64,000 nucleotides of DNA from Caldora sp965222765. Its GTDB lineage: Bacteria; Cyanobacteriota; Cyanobacteriia; Cyanobacteriales; Coleofasciculaceae. Below are positions 9,022 to 17,723 of the stretch, piece by piece. Location of the stretch: assembly GCA_965222765.1 (NCBI GenBank), contig CBDCVG010000043.1, forward strand, positions 62,001 through 126,000. Reading direction: 5' to 3'. The stretch's first letter is position 1. The number at the start of each line of letters is the position of its first letter. Both the position numbers and the translations under genes were made by a program. Under the pieces are notes generated by a model. The model ran no database searches and was not told the origin of the DNA. It saw nothing but the letters and a program-made list of their open reading frames with translations.

Positions 9022-9583
9022 TTAAGTGTCCATAGAAAGCCTTGCCACTGTCAGTATTGGTTACCTCCATCCAATAAGCATAGCGCTCTCCTAAGAGTAA
9101 TTCTCCCTCCTGAGCAGCCAATAAAGGTCGCTCTTGCCGCCGTGCTAAATCTACAGTTTCTGGGGTGGGGTAGTCGTACACTAGTCTAGCTCGCTGGTAG
9201 TCTTGATAAATCGCTGGACCGTAGATGACTCTTAGAGATTCTTTCAGCCGGTTAGGTGTCACACCATTAATCTGGTCATAGAAGGCAATGCGTTCCTTAC
9301 GAATTTGCCCTCGGTCTTTGACCAAAGTCAGCTCACCTGGAGGCAACACACTAGCTTCAAAGGTAAACTGCTGAGCAGCTGTATTGCTCTTGCGCACTCT
9401 TAATCCATCAATAACATTAGGTCGTAGGGTGGGATGAGCATTGATCCAGGCAGCAACTGTCTCAGTACTCTCCCCCGGTAGAGCTTTGGCAGCAGAGGTA
9501 AACAGGAAAAAGTAAAAAGGAAAAAGTAAAAAATATTTATTGGGGCTTTTTGTCTTTGCTTGTCTTAGTTGTCTATTTTTCAT
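8966..9583 (-). CDS. Conserved secreted protein of unknown function
   Basis: A 205-residue protein with a basic N-terminus and a hydrophobic stretch (YFLLFPFYFFLFTSAAKALPG) that looks like a signal peptide with an AxA-like cleavage region. The mature part is a soluble alpha/beta sequence with WINAHPTLRP, VIYGPAIYQDY and YAYWMEVTNTD and no recognised catalytic motif. Its ATG shares one base with the stop of the upstream dehydrogenase gene (TAATG), so the two are probably co-transcribed and translationally coupled. Its 3' end overlaps the convergent glycosidase-like gene by 56 bp. I do not recognise the family. Confidence 0.75.
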   Translation of the reverse strand: MKNRQLRQAKTKSPNKYFLLFPFYFFLFTSAAKALPGESTETVAAWINAHPTLRPNVIDGLRVRKSNTAAQQFTFEASVLPPGELTLVKDRGQIRKERIAFYDQINGVTPNRLKESLRVIYGPAIYQDYQRARLVYDYPTPETVDLARRQERPLLAAQEGELLLGERYAYWMEVTNTDSGKAFYGHLTIFPKEYLDKLETQLRDR

Positions 9584-10614
9584 TAGCTTGGTTGAATTGC
9601 AACTTTAATTGCCTGACGATTTTTCATATCTTCAAACGCCTGCTCTAAATCCTTTAGGGGTCTATAGTCACTAATGAGTAGTTCAAAGGGTATAACTCGA
9701 CTTGCTAACAGTGATAGAGCCTCTCGGACAAAGGTTGGTGTGTTGTGAAAGACACCTTTGAGGGTCAAAGCATTGTAATGTAGTTGTTCGGTACTGACGG
9801 TAATGGTGGTATCCCGAGGACAGCCACCAAATAAGTTAATAGTGGCACCAGGACGACTACAAGCGATCGCAGTTTCCCAAACACTGGGGATACCCGTTGC
9901 CTCAATTACAATATCTGCCCCCCAACCATCAGTTAAGTCTCGCACCAATGCTGGTACATCACTTAAATTATGGTAGTTAAATGTTCGAGATGCCCCTAAT
10001 TTTGCCCCAATTTGCAGGCGTTGCTCATGACCCCCGAAGAGAAACACCTCTGCGACTGATTGCTGAGCTATTACTGCCGTGAACATCAGACCAATTGCAC
10101 CATCTCCGATGACCACTACCCGGTCAGCAGGTTGGATATTAGAACATGCTACCCCATGCAACACACAAGCGAGGGGTTCTGTCATTGATGCTAGAGCATT
10201 ATCCAAATGATCTGGTACGGCTAAGAGATTATGTTGCACAATTGGTGAGGGTATTTTGAGGTACTCAGCAAAAGTGCCATTGTTGAAGATCAAATTGGGA
10301 CACAAGGAATACTCGCGGCGATGGCAGAAAAAACAATTCATACAGGGAGCAGAGTTGTTGGCAACTACGCGATCGCCAATTTTCCAGCCCGTGACTCCCT
10401 CTCCTAGGGAAACAATTTCACCGACGGCTTCGTGACCAAATAATGTAGGGAGTTGCAGCATTTTGGCATGACCACCACGACGCCATACTTTCAGATCTGT
10501 ACCGCAGGTTGTTGCCGTCCCAACTTTAATCACAATCTCACCTGTAGCAGCTGTGGGGACATGAACTTCTTCCAATCGCAAATCTTCTTGACCGTAGAGT
10601 AATGCTGCTAGCAA
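9583..10614 (-). CDS. Zinc-dependent alcohol dehydrogenase, MDR superfamily
   Basis: A 343-residue medium-chain dehydrogenase. It has the catalytic zinc ligands CGTD and GHEAVGEI, the structural zinc cluster CMNCFFCHRREYSLC, and a Rossmann NAD(P)-binding core around VVVIGDGAIGLMFTAV. It resembles sorbitol/threonine dehydrogenase-like members; the substrate cannot be told from the sequence. The gene is translationally coupled (TAATG) to the small secreted protein that follows. Start at ATG 10614 (MLAALLYGQEDLRL). Confidence 0.9.
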   Translation of the reverse strand: MLAALLYGQEDLRLEEVHVPTAATGEIVIKVGTATTCGTDLKVWRRGGHAKMLQLPTLFGHEAVGEIVSLGEGVTGWKIGDRVVANNSAPCMNCFFCHRREYSLCPNLIFNNGTFAEYLKIPSPIVQHNLLAVPDHLDNALASMTEPLACVLHGVACSNIQPADRVVVIGDGAIGLMFTAVIAQQSVAEVFLFGGHEQRLQIGAKLGASRTFNYHNLSDVPALVRDLTDGWGADIVIEATGIPSVWETAIACSRPGATINLFGGCPRDTTITVSTEQLHYNALTLKGVFHNTPTFVREALSLLASRVIPFELLISDYRPLKDLEQAFEDMKNRQAIKVAIQPS

Positions 10615-10694
10615 GATGAATCACCTCTGAGCGTTTTTATCCTTAAATCTTATCTAAGTTAATCTTATCTAAGATCGAGAAAAGGCTTTTCAGC

Positions 10695-11030
10695 TCAAGG
10701 ATCAAGTGTTTTCTCCCGATTTACTTCCGTCACATTTCCATTTACCGTACCCAGCTGTTGACGAACATCATCAATTGCTGTATTAAGTTGGGCAATTTTA
10801 TCTTCTAAGCTGCGACGAGCTGCTTCAATACTTTCTTCAGCCTTCATCTGACTCTTTCTACCCTTAATAGCTCTAGCTTTTGATAAGCTGGAATTGAGAA
10901 AAGACTGCTCTTGCTCCTCATCTTCATTATCTTTTTGACTAGCAACCAGAACTCCTGCTATTCCACCAACCAAGGCGCCAAATAATGCTCCAGCGAAAAA
11001 TCCGCTTGTAAAACCATCCCGTTGACTCAT
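10695..11030 (-). CDS. YtxH-like small membrane protein with coiled coil
   Basis: A 111-residue protein: a glycine/alanine-rich transmembrane segment at about residues 9-30 (FFAGALFGALVGGIAGVLVA), then an acidic patch and a C-terminal amphipathic/coiled-coil helix (EESIEAARRSLEDKIAQLN). This matches the general YtxH/gas-vesicle-like layout seen in many bacteria, often without a known role. It is flanked by upp and the dehydrogenase on the same strand but with separate gaps of 64-80 bp. Confidence 0.75.
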   Translation of the reverse strand: MSQRDGFTSGFFAGALFGALVGGIAGVLVASQKDNEDEEQEQSFLNSSLSKARAIKGRKSQMKAEESIEAARRSLEDKIAQLNTAIDDVRQQLGTVNGNVTEVNREKTLDP

Positions 11031-11094
11031 ATTTCTGTTTTACCTTTGATTTATTAATACTTCAAGATTAACGGTTGACTAATCCTGTTGCCTA

Positions 11095-11751
11095 CTAACT
11101 GGAAGTGCCAAAAATGCGATCGCCTGCATCTCCTAATCCTGGAACAATATAGCCTTGAGAGTTAAGCTCTTCGTCAATCATCGCAGTATAAATGTTCAAA
11201 CCTGGATAATCTGTACCTAACTTTTTTAATGCTGGTGGAGCTGCAACAACGCTGACAATCCGTATCATCGCCGCATCAACACCTCGCTTGGTTAGTTCTG
11301 CCATCGCCACCATCATAGAGTTACCAGTTGCTAGCATCGGATCAGTAATTAATATTCGTGTCTGGGGATCAAATTGCTGGGGCAATTTATTTAAGTAACA
11401 GCTGGCTTCAAGGGTTTCCTCATTCCTCACTATACCCAGATGGTAAATCGAGGCCAAAGGTAACAAGGTTTGAGCTCCTTCTAGCAATCCCAATCCTGCT
11501 CGCAGAATTGGTATTACAACTAGTGGCTTCTCTGGATTTACTATCGTCACTGTGCACGGAGCTAGGGGCGTCTGTATTACCATTTCCTCCGTGGGTAACC
11601 AGTCACGAACTGCTTCATAGGTTAGCCAGCGTCCCAATTCCTTAATCGCAGTTTTAAACAGTGGCGAAGGTGTTGCCACATCACGGGCAACCCCTAGCCA
11701 ATGTTTAATCAGGGGATGGGGTGGGACATAAACACGGAGTTGAAGAGTCAT
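11095..11751 (-). CDS. upp: Uracil phosphoribosyltransferase
   Basis: Converts uracil and PRPP to UMP (pyrimidine salvage). Motifs: PILRAGLGLLEG, the PRPP loop ILITDPMLATGNSM, and the uracil-binding C-terminus GYIVPGLGDAGDRIFGT. The start at ATG 11751 (MTLQLRVYVPPHP) gives 218 residues, close to the usual ~210. The longer in-frame extension to 11913 adds 54 residues unlike any UPRT and is not used. Confidence 0.92.
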   Translation of the reverse strand: MTLQLRVYVPPHPLIKHWLGVARDVATPSPLFKTAIKELGRWLTYEAVRDWLPTEEMVIQTPLAPCTVTIVNPEKPLVVIPILRAGLGLLEGAQTLLPLASIYHLGIVRNEETLEASCYLNKLPQQFDPQTRILITDPMLATGNSMMVAMAELTKRGVDAAMIRIVSVVAAPPALKKLGTDYPGLNIYTAMIDEELNSQGYIVPGLGDAGDRIFGTSS

Positions 11752-12042
11752 AAAAGCTAGGTCAGAAGGAATGACAGAGTGAAGTCCAGCAACCATAATA
11801 ATGCTTTTGAGGTTCTGGCTGGGTGTTCTAGCTCTGCTCTTTGAGCAATTATCCTTCCAAGTATTGACATTTATTTTCAATAATTCTATATTTAATTTTA
11901 GTGTTCTCCTCATCTATTAAGGATCGGCAGGTGGGGGCAGTAAGCGATCGCAAGCTGACCCCTACTTTTTATTTAGAATCTTGCTCAAGAAACGTTAAAC
12001 TCAAATACGTCAGGCTAATTTCCTAAAAAACTGCGTATTTTC

Positions 12043-13605
12043 ATGACTGCTGCGTTCAACTCTCGCTCATTGACTGATCGCTCCGGTTCCCTCTCTGAGG
12101 CATCATCGGTATTTGACGTCATTGTTATTGGCTCTGGAATTGGAGGACTAGTAACAGCAACCCAACTAGCTGCCAAAGGAGCCAAAGTACTAGTACTGGA
12201 GAGCTACATCATTCCTGGTGGTAGCTCTGGCTATTTTGAGCGAGAAGGGTATCGCTTTGATGTAGGAGCATCGATGATTTTTGGCTTTGGTACCCAGGGA
12301 ACGACTAATCTCCTCACTAGGGCACTTGAAGCAGTGGATGTTAGCTTGGAAACTATTCGGGACCCTGTGCAGATTCATTATCATCTTCCTGCTGGTTTGG
12401 AGCTGAAAGTTCATCAAGATTATGAGAATTTTTTGCAAGAACTAACTGCTCACTTCCCGCAAGAACGGGAAGGTATTCGCAAGTTTTATGACGAATGTTG
12501 GAAGGTATTCAACTGCCTGAACTCGATCGAGTTACTGTCTTTGGAAGAACCCCGGTATCTAATGCGGGTATTTTTCCAAAATCCGCTGGCTTGTTTGGGT
12601 TTAGTCAAGTACTTGCCTCAGAATGCAGGTGACATTGCTCGCAAGTATATTAGTAACCCCCAATTATTAAAGTTTATTGATATGGAGTGCTACTGTTGGT
12701 CAGTTGTACCTGCTGACAAGACACCAATGATTAATGCTGGGATGGTATTCTCAGACCGACATTATGGTGGCATTAATTATCCTAAAGGAGGTGTAGGTAA
12801 AATTGCCCAAAAACTGGTGGAGGGATTGGAGAAAGCTGGGGGTCAGATTCAGTATAAGGCGAGAGTAAAGGAAATTCTGACTCACAATGGCAAGGCAGTG
12901 GGTGTCAAGCTTACCACTGGTAAGGAATATCGAGCCAAGCGAATTGTCTCCAATGCTACCCGGTGGGATACTTTTAATAAATTGTTGCCAGCAGAGAAGA
13001 TGCCAGCAGCAGAAAAGAGGTGGCAACAACGTTATCAGAAGTCACCCAGTTTTTTAAGTTTGCACTTGGGAGTTGAAGAGTCAGTTTTCCCAGCAGGTAC
13101 AGAATGTCACCATATTGTGCTAGAAGACTGGGAAAAAATGGAAGACCCAGAAGGCACAATTTTTGTTTCAATTCCTACTCTGCTTGATCCAGATTTAGCA
13201 CCAGCCGGCTACCATATTGTCCACACTTTTACTCCTAGTTGGATGTCAAATTGGCAGGGATTGTCTGTCAAGGAATATGAACAGAAAAAGGAAGATGCAG
13301 CACAACGCTTGATTGAAAGATTGGATAAGATTTTTCCTGGTTTAGATGCCGGACTAGGCTATATGGAGATAGGTACGGCACGCAGCCATAAACGGTTTTT
13401 AGGTCGAGAAGATGGGACTTATGGTCCAATTCCAAGGCGCAAGTTAATGGGGTTGTTAGGGATGCCGTTTAATCGCACAGCAGTACCGGGATTGTACTGT
13501 GTGGGTGATAGTACTTTTCCTGGACAGGGTTTGAATGCAGTAGCATTTTCCGGATTTGCCTGTGCTCACCGTATAGCTGTGGATTTGGGAATTGTTAATT
13601 GTTAA
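12043..13605 (+). CDS. crtH: Carotenoid (prolycopene) isomerase CrtH
   Basis: CrtH/CRTISO converts poly-cis to all-trans lycopene. The protein has an N-terminal dinucleotide-binding motif (VIVIGSGIGGLVTATQLAAKGAKV), the family motif GGSSGYFEREGYRFDVG, and the C-terminal FAD-contact segment GLYCVGDSTFPGQGLNAVAFSGFACAHRIA. The 520-residue length is normal. The final residues (GIVNC) and the stop codon lie inside a heptanucleotide tandem repeat that starts at 13591, so the repeat has supplied or modified the native C-terminus. Confidence 0.93.
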   Translation: MTAAFNSRSLTDRSGSLSEASSVFDVIVIGSGIGGLVTATQLAAKGAKVLVLESYIIPGGSSGYFEREGYRFDVGASMIFGFGTQGTTNLLTRALEAVDVSLETIRDPVQIHYHLPAGLELKVHQDYENFLQELTAHFPQEREGIRKFYDECWKVFNCLNSIELLSLEEPRYLMRVFFQNPLACLGLVKYLPQNAGDIARKYISNPQLLKFIDMECYCWSVVPADKTPMINAGMVFSDRHYGGINYPKGGVGKIAQKLVEGLEKAGGQIQYKARVKEILTHNGKAVGVKLTTGKEYRAKRIVSNATRWDTFNKLLPAEKMPAAEKRWQQRYQKSPSFLSLHLGVEESVFPAGTECHHIVLEDWEKMEDPEGTIFVSIPTLLDPDLAPAGYHIVHTFTPSWMSNWQGLSVKEYEQKKEDAAQRLIERLDKIFPGLDAGLGYMEIGTARSHKRFLGREDGTYGPIPRRKLMGLLGMPFNRTAVPGLYCVGDSTFPGQGLNAVAFSGFACAHRIAVDLGIVNC

Positions 13606-13726
13606 TTGTTAATTGTTAATTGTTAATTGTTAATTGTTAATTGTTAATTGTTAATTGTTAATTGTTAATTGTTAATTGGTAATTGGTAATTGGTAATTGG
13701 TAATTGGTAATTGGTAATTGGTAATT
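13591..13726. repeat. Heptanucleotide tandem repeat (ATTGTTA)n then (ATTGGTA)n
   Basis: About 12 copies of ATTGTTA are followed by about 7 copies of ATTGGTA with no other interruption. The array begins inside the crtH coding frame and provides its stop codon. A shorter array of the same family (ATTGCTA/ATTGTTA) lies at about 38147-38186. Such heptamer arrays (STRR) are typical of filamentous cyanobacteria and vary in copy number by slippage. Confidence 0.95.
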
Positions 13727-13786
13727 CCTCCGTTGTCTCCCCCAGTTCTCCAATCTCCCGATGTCCAATCAGTGATTTGAACGATA

Positions 13787-14491
13787 TTAAACTAATTCCG
13801 ATGGATCGATTCCGAGTTCTCTTAATCGTGCGGCGAGCCGCTCGGCTCGTTCTCGTTCGTATTCAGCTCGTTCTCGTTCGTATTCAGCTCGTTCTCCTTC
13901 TTCACGATAAGTTCGTAAATATTCTTGAGCCTGAGGATTAAAAAACCGCAATTGACCATCTCGAAGTAGATGCATCTCTAACCCTAACACCTGAGAAGGG
14001 AAAGAAAGTGTTCCATCTTCTAAATGATTGGGGGTGAGGACTTGATAGTTCTGTTTCACTAAACGCCGCCCTTTCAGTGCTGGCTTAAGATAATCTCCAG
14101 TGGGGTCATATTGGAAATATTCCGACACACCCATTCGAGCATAAGTATCCGGTTTCTCTCGTTCGTCCTTATTTCGGGTACTTCTAGAAGTCACCTCTAG
14201 AATCCAGTCCGGCGTTTTCCCACTTTCTTCCCAAACTTTGTAACTTCTGCGGGGACGATTTTCCACTCCAAAGACAACAAACACATCAGGACAAACAACC
14301 GCATCGGGAACCCCTTGCTCGTAAGATAGCCACAGATTACCGGAAACGTAGACATCTGTACGATGTTGAAAATAGAGTTTGAGGGATTCAACACCATAAA
14401 CCAGATAATCTCGATTGGGGTCGCTTTCTGCCATAGGAGAGCCGTCGGGTTCTGGATAAACTATTGGGGTTTTCAGATGTGCTTGAGTCAT
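13787..14491 (-). CDS. Uma2-family (DUF820) PD-(D/E)XK nuclease-like protein
   Basis: The Uma2 restriction-endonuclease-like fold is indicated by VCPDVFVVFGVENRPR, the catalytic-type motif PDWILEVTSRSTRNKD (D...ExxS) and ARMGVSEYFQYDP. The C-terminus is a charged helix with repeats of ERAEYER followed by LAARLRELGIDP, a tail seen on many cyanobacterial Uma2 proteins. Uma2 genes are strongly amplified in cyanobacteria and their role is unknown. Start chosen at MTQAHLKTP (14491); the nine extra upstream residues are not conserved-looking. A second, divergent Uma2 gene lies at 31133. Confidence 0.85.
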   Translation of the reverse strand: MTQAHLKTPIVYPEPDGSPMAESDPNRDYLVYGVESLKLYFQHRTDVYVSGNLWLSYEQGVPDAVVCPDVFVVFGVENRPRRSYKVWEESGKTPDWILEVTSRSTRNKDEREKPDTYARMGVSEYFQYDPTGDYLKPALKGRRLVKQNYQVLTPNHLEDGTLSFPSQVLGLEMHLLRDGQLRFFNPQAQEYLRTYREEGERAEYERERAEYERERAERLAARLRELGIDPSELV

Positions 14492-14607
14492 GGCTGGTGA
14501 ATCTGTAGCAGACCGCAATTAATAAGCTGACACCAGTTCATTATAATAAACTACCCCATTTGTGAGCTAAACTTACGGTCTTGATGATGAAAAAATGCGA
14601 TTGCAAC

Positions 14608-15255
14608 TCACAAGTTGTACAAATTCTTGAACCAATTCACGAACGTCTGAGCTTTTGGATGCTTGGGATCTAGAATTCTCTCCATGATGGCATTGTGTAG
14701 TTGTCTTCCTGGTGGTTCTTGCCAAGCTAGCCAAGTGAAAATGTGAGCTTTATCTAGATGAACATCTTTGAAAGGTGCGTTTCTATTTTTAGCTGCTGAT
14801 ACTGCTTCTTGAGCATATTCCCAAAGTGGTTCACTCTCATCTGGAACCAGGTATGCCAAGAAAGTTTCCAACATTCCTCGCATTTTGTTATCTGGCATAA
14901 TCCAGACACCAAACTTAACCTCATTTGGCAGGCAATGAATTAATCCTGTCTCAGGCAGTTCTTCAGGGATATCATGAATAGCTGGTAAACAAGAATTCCT
15001 TATACTCTGCCATCGTCCGGATGGATTATCATCAGCATCTACCATTAATCCTAGAGAGGTAAGTCCTGATGCTTTTAATTCCGTAGAAATGGTTGACGGT
15101 TCAATAACATTTCTGTCGCCATCAAGAGATTTAATATAGACAATTGGGTTATCTTTTATTCCCCAGTCAATTCCGTTAGCTTCTATCAAATAAGGTATAG
15201 TTCGTTTCTCTTGTTCACCTTCCACTAGCAAAAGATTTTGGTGTCTCTTTGCCAT
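14608..15255 (-). CDS. TOPRIM-domain protein (DUF3226/OLD-like nuclease half)
   Basis: A 215-residue protein with a TOPRIM signature: LLLVEGEQEK (E12) and LMVDADDNP (D73, D75). Such domains form the nuclease part of OLD-family and PARIS-type systems. Its ATG lies 2 bp after the stop of the AAA ATPase gene, so the two are surely one operon. The sequence resembles DUF3226, which is often found beside AAA ATPases in cyanobacteria. A function in DNA or RNA cleavage is inferred from family knowledge, not shown. Confidence 0.8.
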   Translation of the reverse strand: MAKRHQNLLLVEGEQEKRTIPYLIEANGIDWGIKDNPIVYIKSLDGDRNVIEPSTISTELKASGLTSLGLMVDADDNPSGRWQSIRNSCLPAIHDIPEELPETGLIHCLPNEVKFGVWIMPDNKMRGMLETFLAYLVPDESEPLWEYAQEAVSAAKNRNAPFKDVHLDKAHIFTWLAWQEPPGRQLHNAIMERILDPKHPKAQTFVNWFKNLYNL

Positions 15256-15257
15256 AA

Positions 15258-16367
15258 TCAGCGCACCTCAATTCCCCGTTCTGCTGCAATGGCAATTTCT
15301 TTTTCGGTAAAAACTACACTTGTTTTTTTATCTGGTTCTATACGTTGAATGGTAATGCCATCAGCCGCTACGTCTTCCCGGCTGGCAATGGTAGCTAAGC
15401 TAGTCCAACAGTCACTGTTATGGGTAGTTGCAAAAACCTGCACATCTAGTTTTTTGGCTGTTTCCCAGATTAGCTTCCACATATCAGACAAAGTAGTAAA
15501 GTGGAGACCAGTATCAATTTCATCAATAAGTAGGACTCCTCCTTTTACAGATACAATTGCGAGTGCAAGTCCCAGCATACGCCATATTCCATCCCCTAAA
15601 CTACCAATAGGTACACGTTGCTCACTGTCAGAAAGACGCACAACAAAGCCACCGCGAGAACCAGAATACTTATATCTCCCAGAACTAACTGATGCAATAC
15701 GCTCAATTCTAGGTTCAATAGTCTGAAGTGCTTCATATATAAGTTTTTCTTCCGCTGTCAGTACTATTTGCTCGAACAGTTCAGTCATTGTTTCTATAGT
15801 TAGGGAGGATGATCTGATTAATTTTGTTTTTGGGGTTAGCTTTTTATTAGCTATGCGCCAGCTATGAATATCTTGATCAGAAAGATATAGACATCCATTA
15901 GGTGATAAAAGTGGTTGCCTGAATACTAGTGCGTCTCCATGAGTCCAATTAATACTCAAATAAAGCCTTTTTGCTAACTCATGTAAGGGATCATCAACTG
16001 GAGTCTCAGCAAGCTGGTGACTAAGAATTGGATCTACTCCTATCGAGACAAAAAGCTTCTGTTGATTATGATCATTTATCCCTAATATAGAAAATGTACT
16101 AACTTTTTCAATGTCATGCCCATAAAAAAGATGACAAACATTAAGATCAGGAGCTTCTTTGTCATCATTCCAAGAATACTCACCTCGTTCAATCATTAGA
16201 TCACGAAGCGGCTCAAGATTAGCCTGTGAACATAGCAGTTTAATTGCTTCTAGGATTGATGTTTTGCCACTGTTATTGACACCAACCAGCAAATTGACTC
16301 TACCAAGTTGCTGAAGCTCAAACGACTCGAAGCCGCGAAAGTTTTCTATCTTGAGAGTCTTCAACAT
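15258..16367 (-). CDS. AAA (SMC/OLD-like) ATPase partner of the TOPRIM protein
   Basis: 369 residues with an ABC/SMC-like ATPase core: the N-terminal strand MLKTLKIENFRGFESFEL, Walker A GVNNSGKTS (29-37), Walker B GGVLLIDEIDTGLH and the switch-like ATTHNSDC. The region between the Walker motifs is long and family-specific. OLD nucleases fuse such an ATPase to TOPRIM; here the two halves are separate genes, as in PARIS-type and other two-gene defence systems. The promoter should lie in 16368-16570, between this gene and the IS630 element. Confidence 0.87.
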   Translation of the reverse strand: MLKTLKIENFRGFESFELQQLGRVNLLVGVNNSGKTSILEAIKLLCSQANLEPLRDLMIERGEYSWNDDKEAPDLNVCHLFYGHDIEKVSTFSILGINDHNQQKLFVSIGVDPILSHQLAETPVDDPLHELAKRLYLSINWTHGDALVFRQPLLSPNGCLYLSDQDIHSWRIANKKLTPKTKLIRSSSLTIETMTELFEQIVLTAEEKLIYEALQTIEPRIERIASVSSGRYKYSGSRGGFVVRLSDSEQRVPIGSLGDGIWRMLGLALAIVSVKGGVLLIDEIDTGLHFTTLSDMWKLIWETAKKLDVQVFATTHNSDCWTSLATIASREDVAADGITIQRIEPDKKTSVVFTEKEIAIAAERGIEVR

Positions 16368-16537
16368 AATCTCGTAGTTTAGGAGGCAATTGGCTGATAT
16401 TAGGATAAGCGATCTTGAGTGCGATCGCTGCTAGGTATTAATTGCATCTTCATGGAGAATTGGTATAAGTTATTTATGCACGGATTTTTAGAGATCGCCA
16501 AGCCTCAGCACTTAATCCAGTTTCTTTTCCGGTACTG

Positions 16538-16554
16538 ATACTAAATCCGGTTAC
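16538..16554. repeat. Fragment of the TACCAAATCCGGTTAC MITE end
   Basis: ATACTAAATCCGGTTAC closely matches the inverted right end of the complete MITE at 53449-53550. No partner end is seen nearby, so this is a solo remnant next to the IS630 insertion. Confidence 0.4.
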
Positions 16555-16572
16555 GAAAACCCACTTAAGCAC

Positions 16573-17571
16573 CTACACAAAATTAATTACATATTCTTCA
16601 CCAAAATTGTCAAGCACTTTTTTGAGATATTTAAGAAAACTGTCCCAGTTTTCGTAAGCATCAATTTCAATCCACTCATACTTAATAAATTTCCAGAGAA
16701 TTTCGATTAAGTTATGCTTTGGCGAGTAAGTTGGCAACCAAAATATCTCTAATTTTTTGGCTTTCCATTCTTCTAATTTTTCGAGTATTTTATCGCTTGT
16801 ATGGATTGAAGCTTGATCCATAACTACAACAGTAATTTTTCTTAAATCTTTACTATAATTATCTAAAAAGTTAATGACAATTTCACTGTCAATTGTACCC
16901 TGATGTATTTCGTAATCTAATTGATTTTCACATCCCATTAATCCCAGAACATTTATTCTTTTACTTTGGCAACTCTTAAGAATTATTCTTTCTAACTTTT
17001 CTTGCCATCCGTAAGGAATATCTGGCTTCAAAGAAAATCCACTTTCATCTAAATATCTTAAGTTAATTTCTCCTTTTTTAGCTTGCTCTTTTAGCTCTTC
17101 TAGTCTAGGCAGTTTCACCTCTAACTCCCACTCATCAGGGATTTTACTCATTCCTCTCTTCATTCTTTTCCATTTCATGTCCAACTTTTTTATAATTCTT
17201 TTTATTGTTTCTTTACTTACGTCTATTGACCATTCTTTACTGATTTTAAGTTTAACTTTTTTGAGGCTTTTGGGTTCAGATTTAACCCAGTTTTTTACTT
17301 GCTGTTTTTGCTCCTGATTTAACTTGGATTTTCTGCCCCTACCTTTTTGATTGTAGATTCCTTTTAATTGTTGATCTTCCCACCTAGTCAACCAATTATA
17401 TATAGTTTTTCTATTAACTCTAAATATTGACGCTAATTCGTTAATAGAAAATTTTTGATGACTCAACAGTATACATTTTGCTCTGTCTCTCACTTGAGGA
17501 AATTTACTTTGCCAACTTATTCTTTCTAAAAGCTTTTTTGTTTCGGCATTTAATTCTCTAATAAATCTCAT
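16573..17571 (-). CDS. IS630-family transposase
   Basis: A complete transposase: N-terminal helix-turn-helix (FSINELASIFRVNRKTIYNWL) and a DDE catalytic core with RYLDESGF (D175 from the chosen start), VVMDQASIHTS (D252) and LIEILWKFIKY (E290). The start MRFIRELNAETKK at 17571 is preferred over the upstream frame at 17583. The coding frame runs through the terminal repeat: the last residues VINFV are encoded by it, and the TAG stop is made from the TA target plus one flanking base, so the frame is closed by host DNA. Confidence 0.93.
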   Translation of the reverse strand: MRFIRELNAETKKLLERISWQSKFPQVRDRAKCILLSHQKFSINELASIFRVNRKTIYNWLTRWEDQQLKGIYNQKGRGRKSKLNQEQKQQVKNWVKSEPKSLKKVKLKISKEWSIDVSKETIKRIIKKLDMKWKRMKRGMSKIPDEWELEVKLPRLEELKEQAKKGEINLRYLDESGFSLKPDIPYGWQEKLERIILKSCQSKRINVLGLMGCENQLDYEIHQGTIDSEIVINFLDNYSKDLRKITVVVMDQASIHTSDKILEKLEEWKAKKLEIFWLPTYSPKHNLIEILWKFIKYEWIEIDAYENWDSFLKYLKKVLDNFGEEYVINFV

Positions 17572-17642
17572 ATGAATCACCATTTTGCCTTCTTTTATCT
17601 AAGGATATATTATTATTACTAAAATAGGCAATTAATTTTGTG
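16576..17642 (-). mobile_element. Complete IS630-family insertion sequence (1067 bp)
   Basis: The ends are the perfect inverted repeat CACAAAATTAATT at 16576 and AATTAATTTTGTG ending at 17642. Both are flanked by TA (16574-16575 and 17643-17644), the classic IS630 target duplication. The restored target reads AAGCACC-TA-CCTGCTT, itself a near-palindrome. It separates the ATPase/TOPRIM pair from the AlbA_2 gene. The transposase is intact, so the insertion is probably recent. Confidence 0.92.
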
Positions 17643-17723
17643 TACCTGCTTATATGAGAAATGTAACTTGTGATCACTGGTTGAATTCTCTCTGATTTGT
17701 TAGGGGAGGTATGGAAACCCGAT

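Noticed and set aside
11752..11913. 54-residue N-terminal extension of upp
   Set aside because: Not part of the UPRT family; Met at 11751 gives the normal length and start MTLQLRVYVPP.
13787..14491. Uma2 gene as third member of the ATPase-TOPRIM operon
   Set aside because: It is separated by about 115 bp and Uma2 genes are scattered widely in cyanobacteria, so the adjacency is weak evidence.
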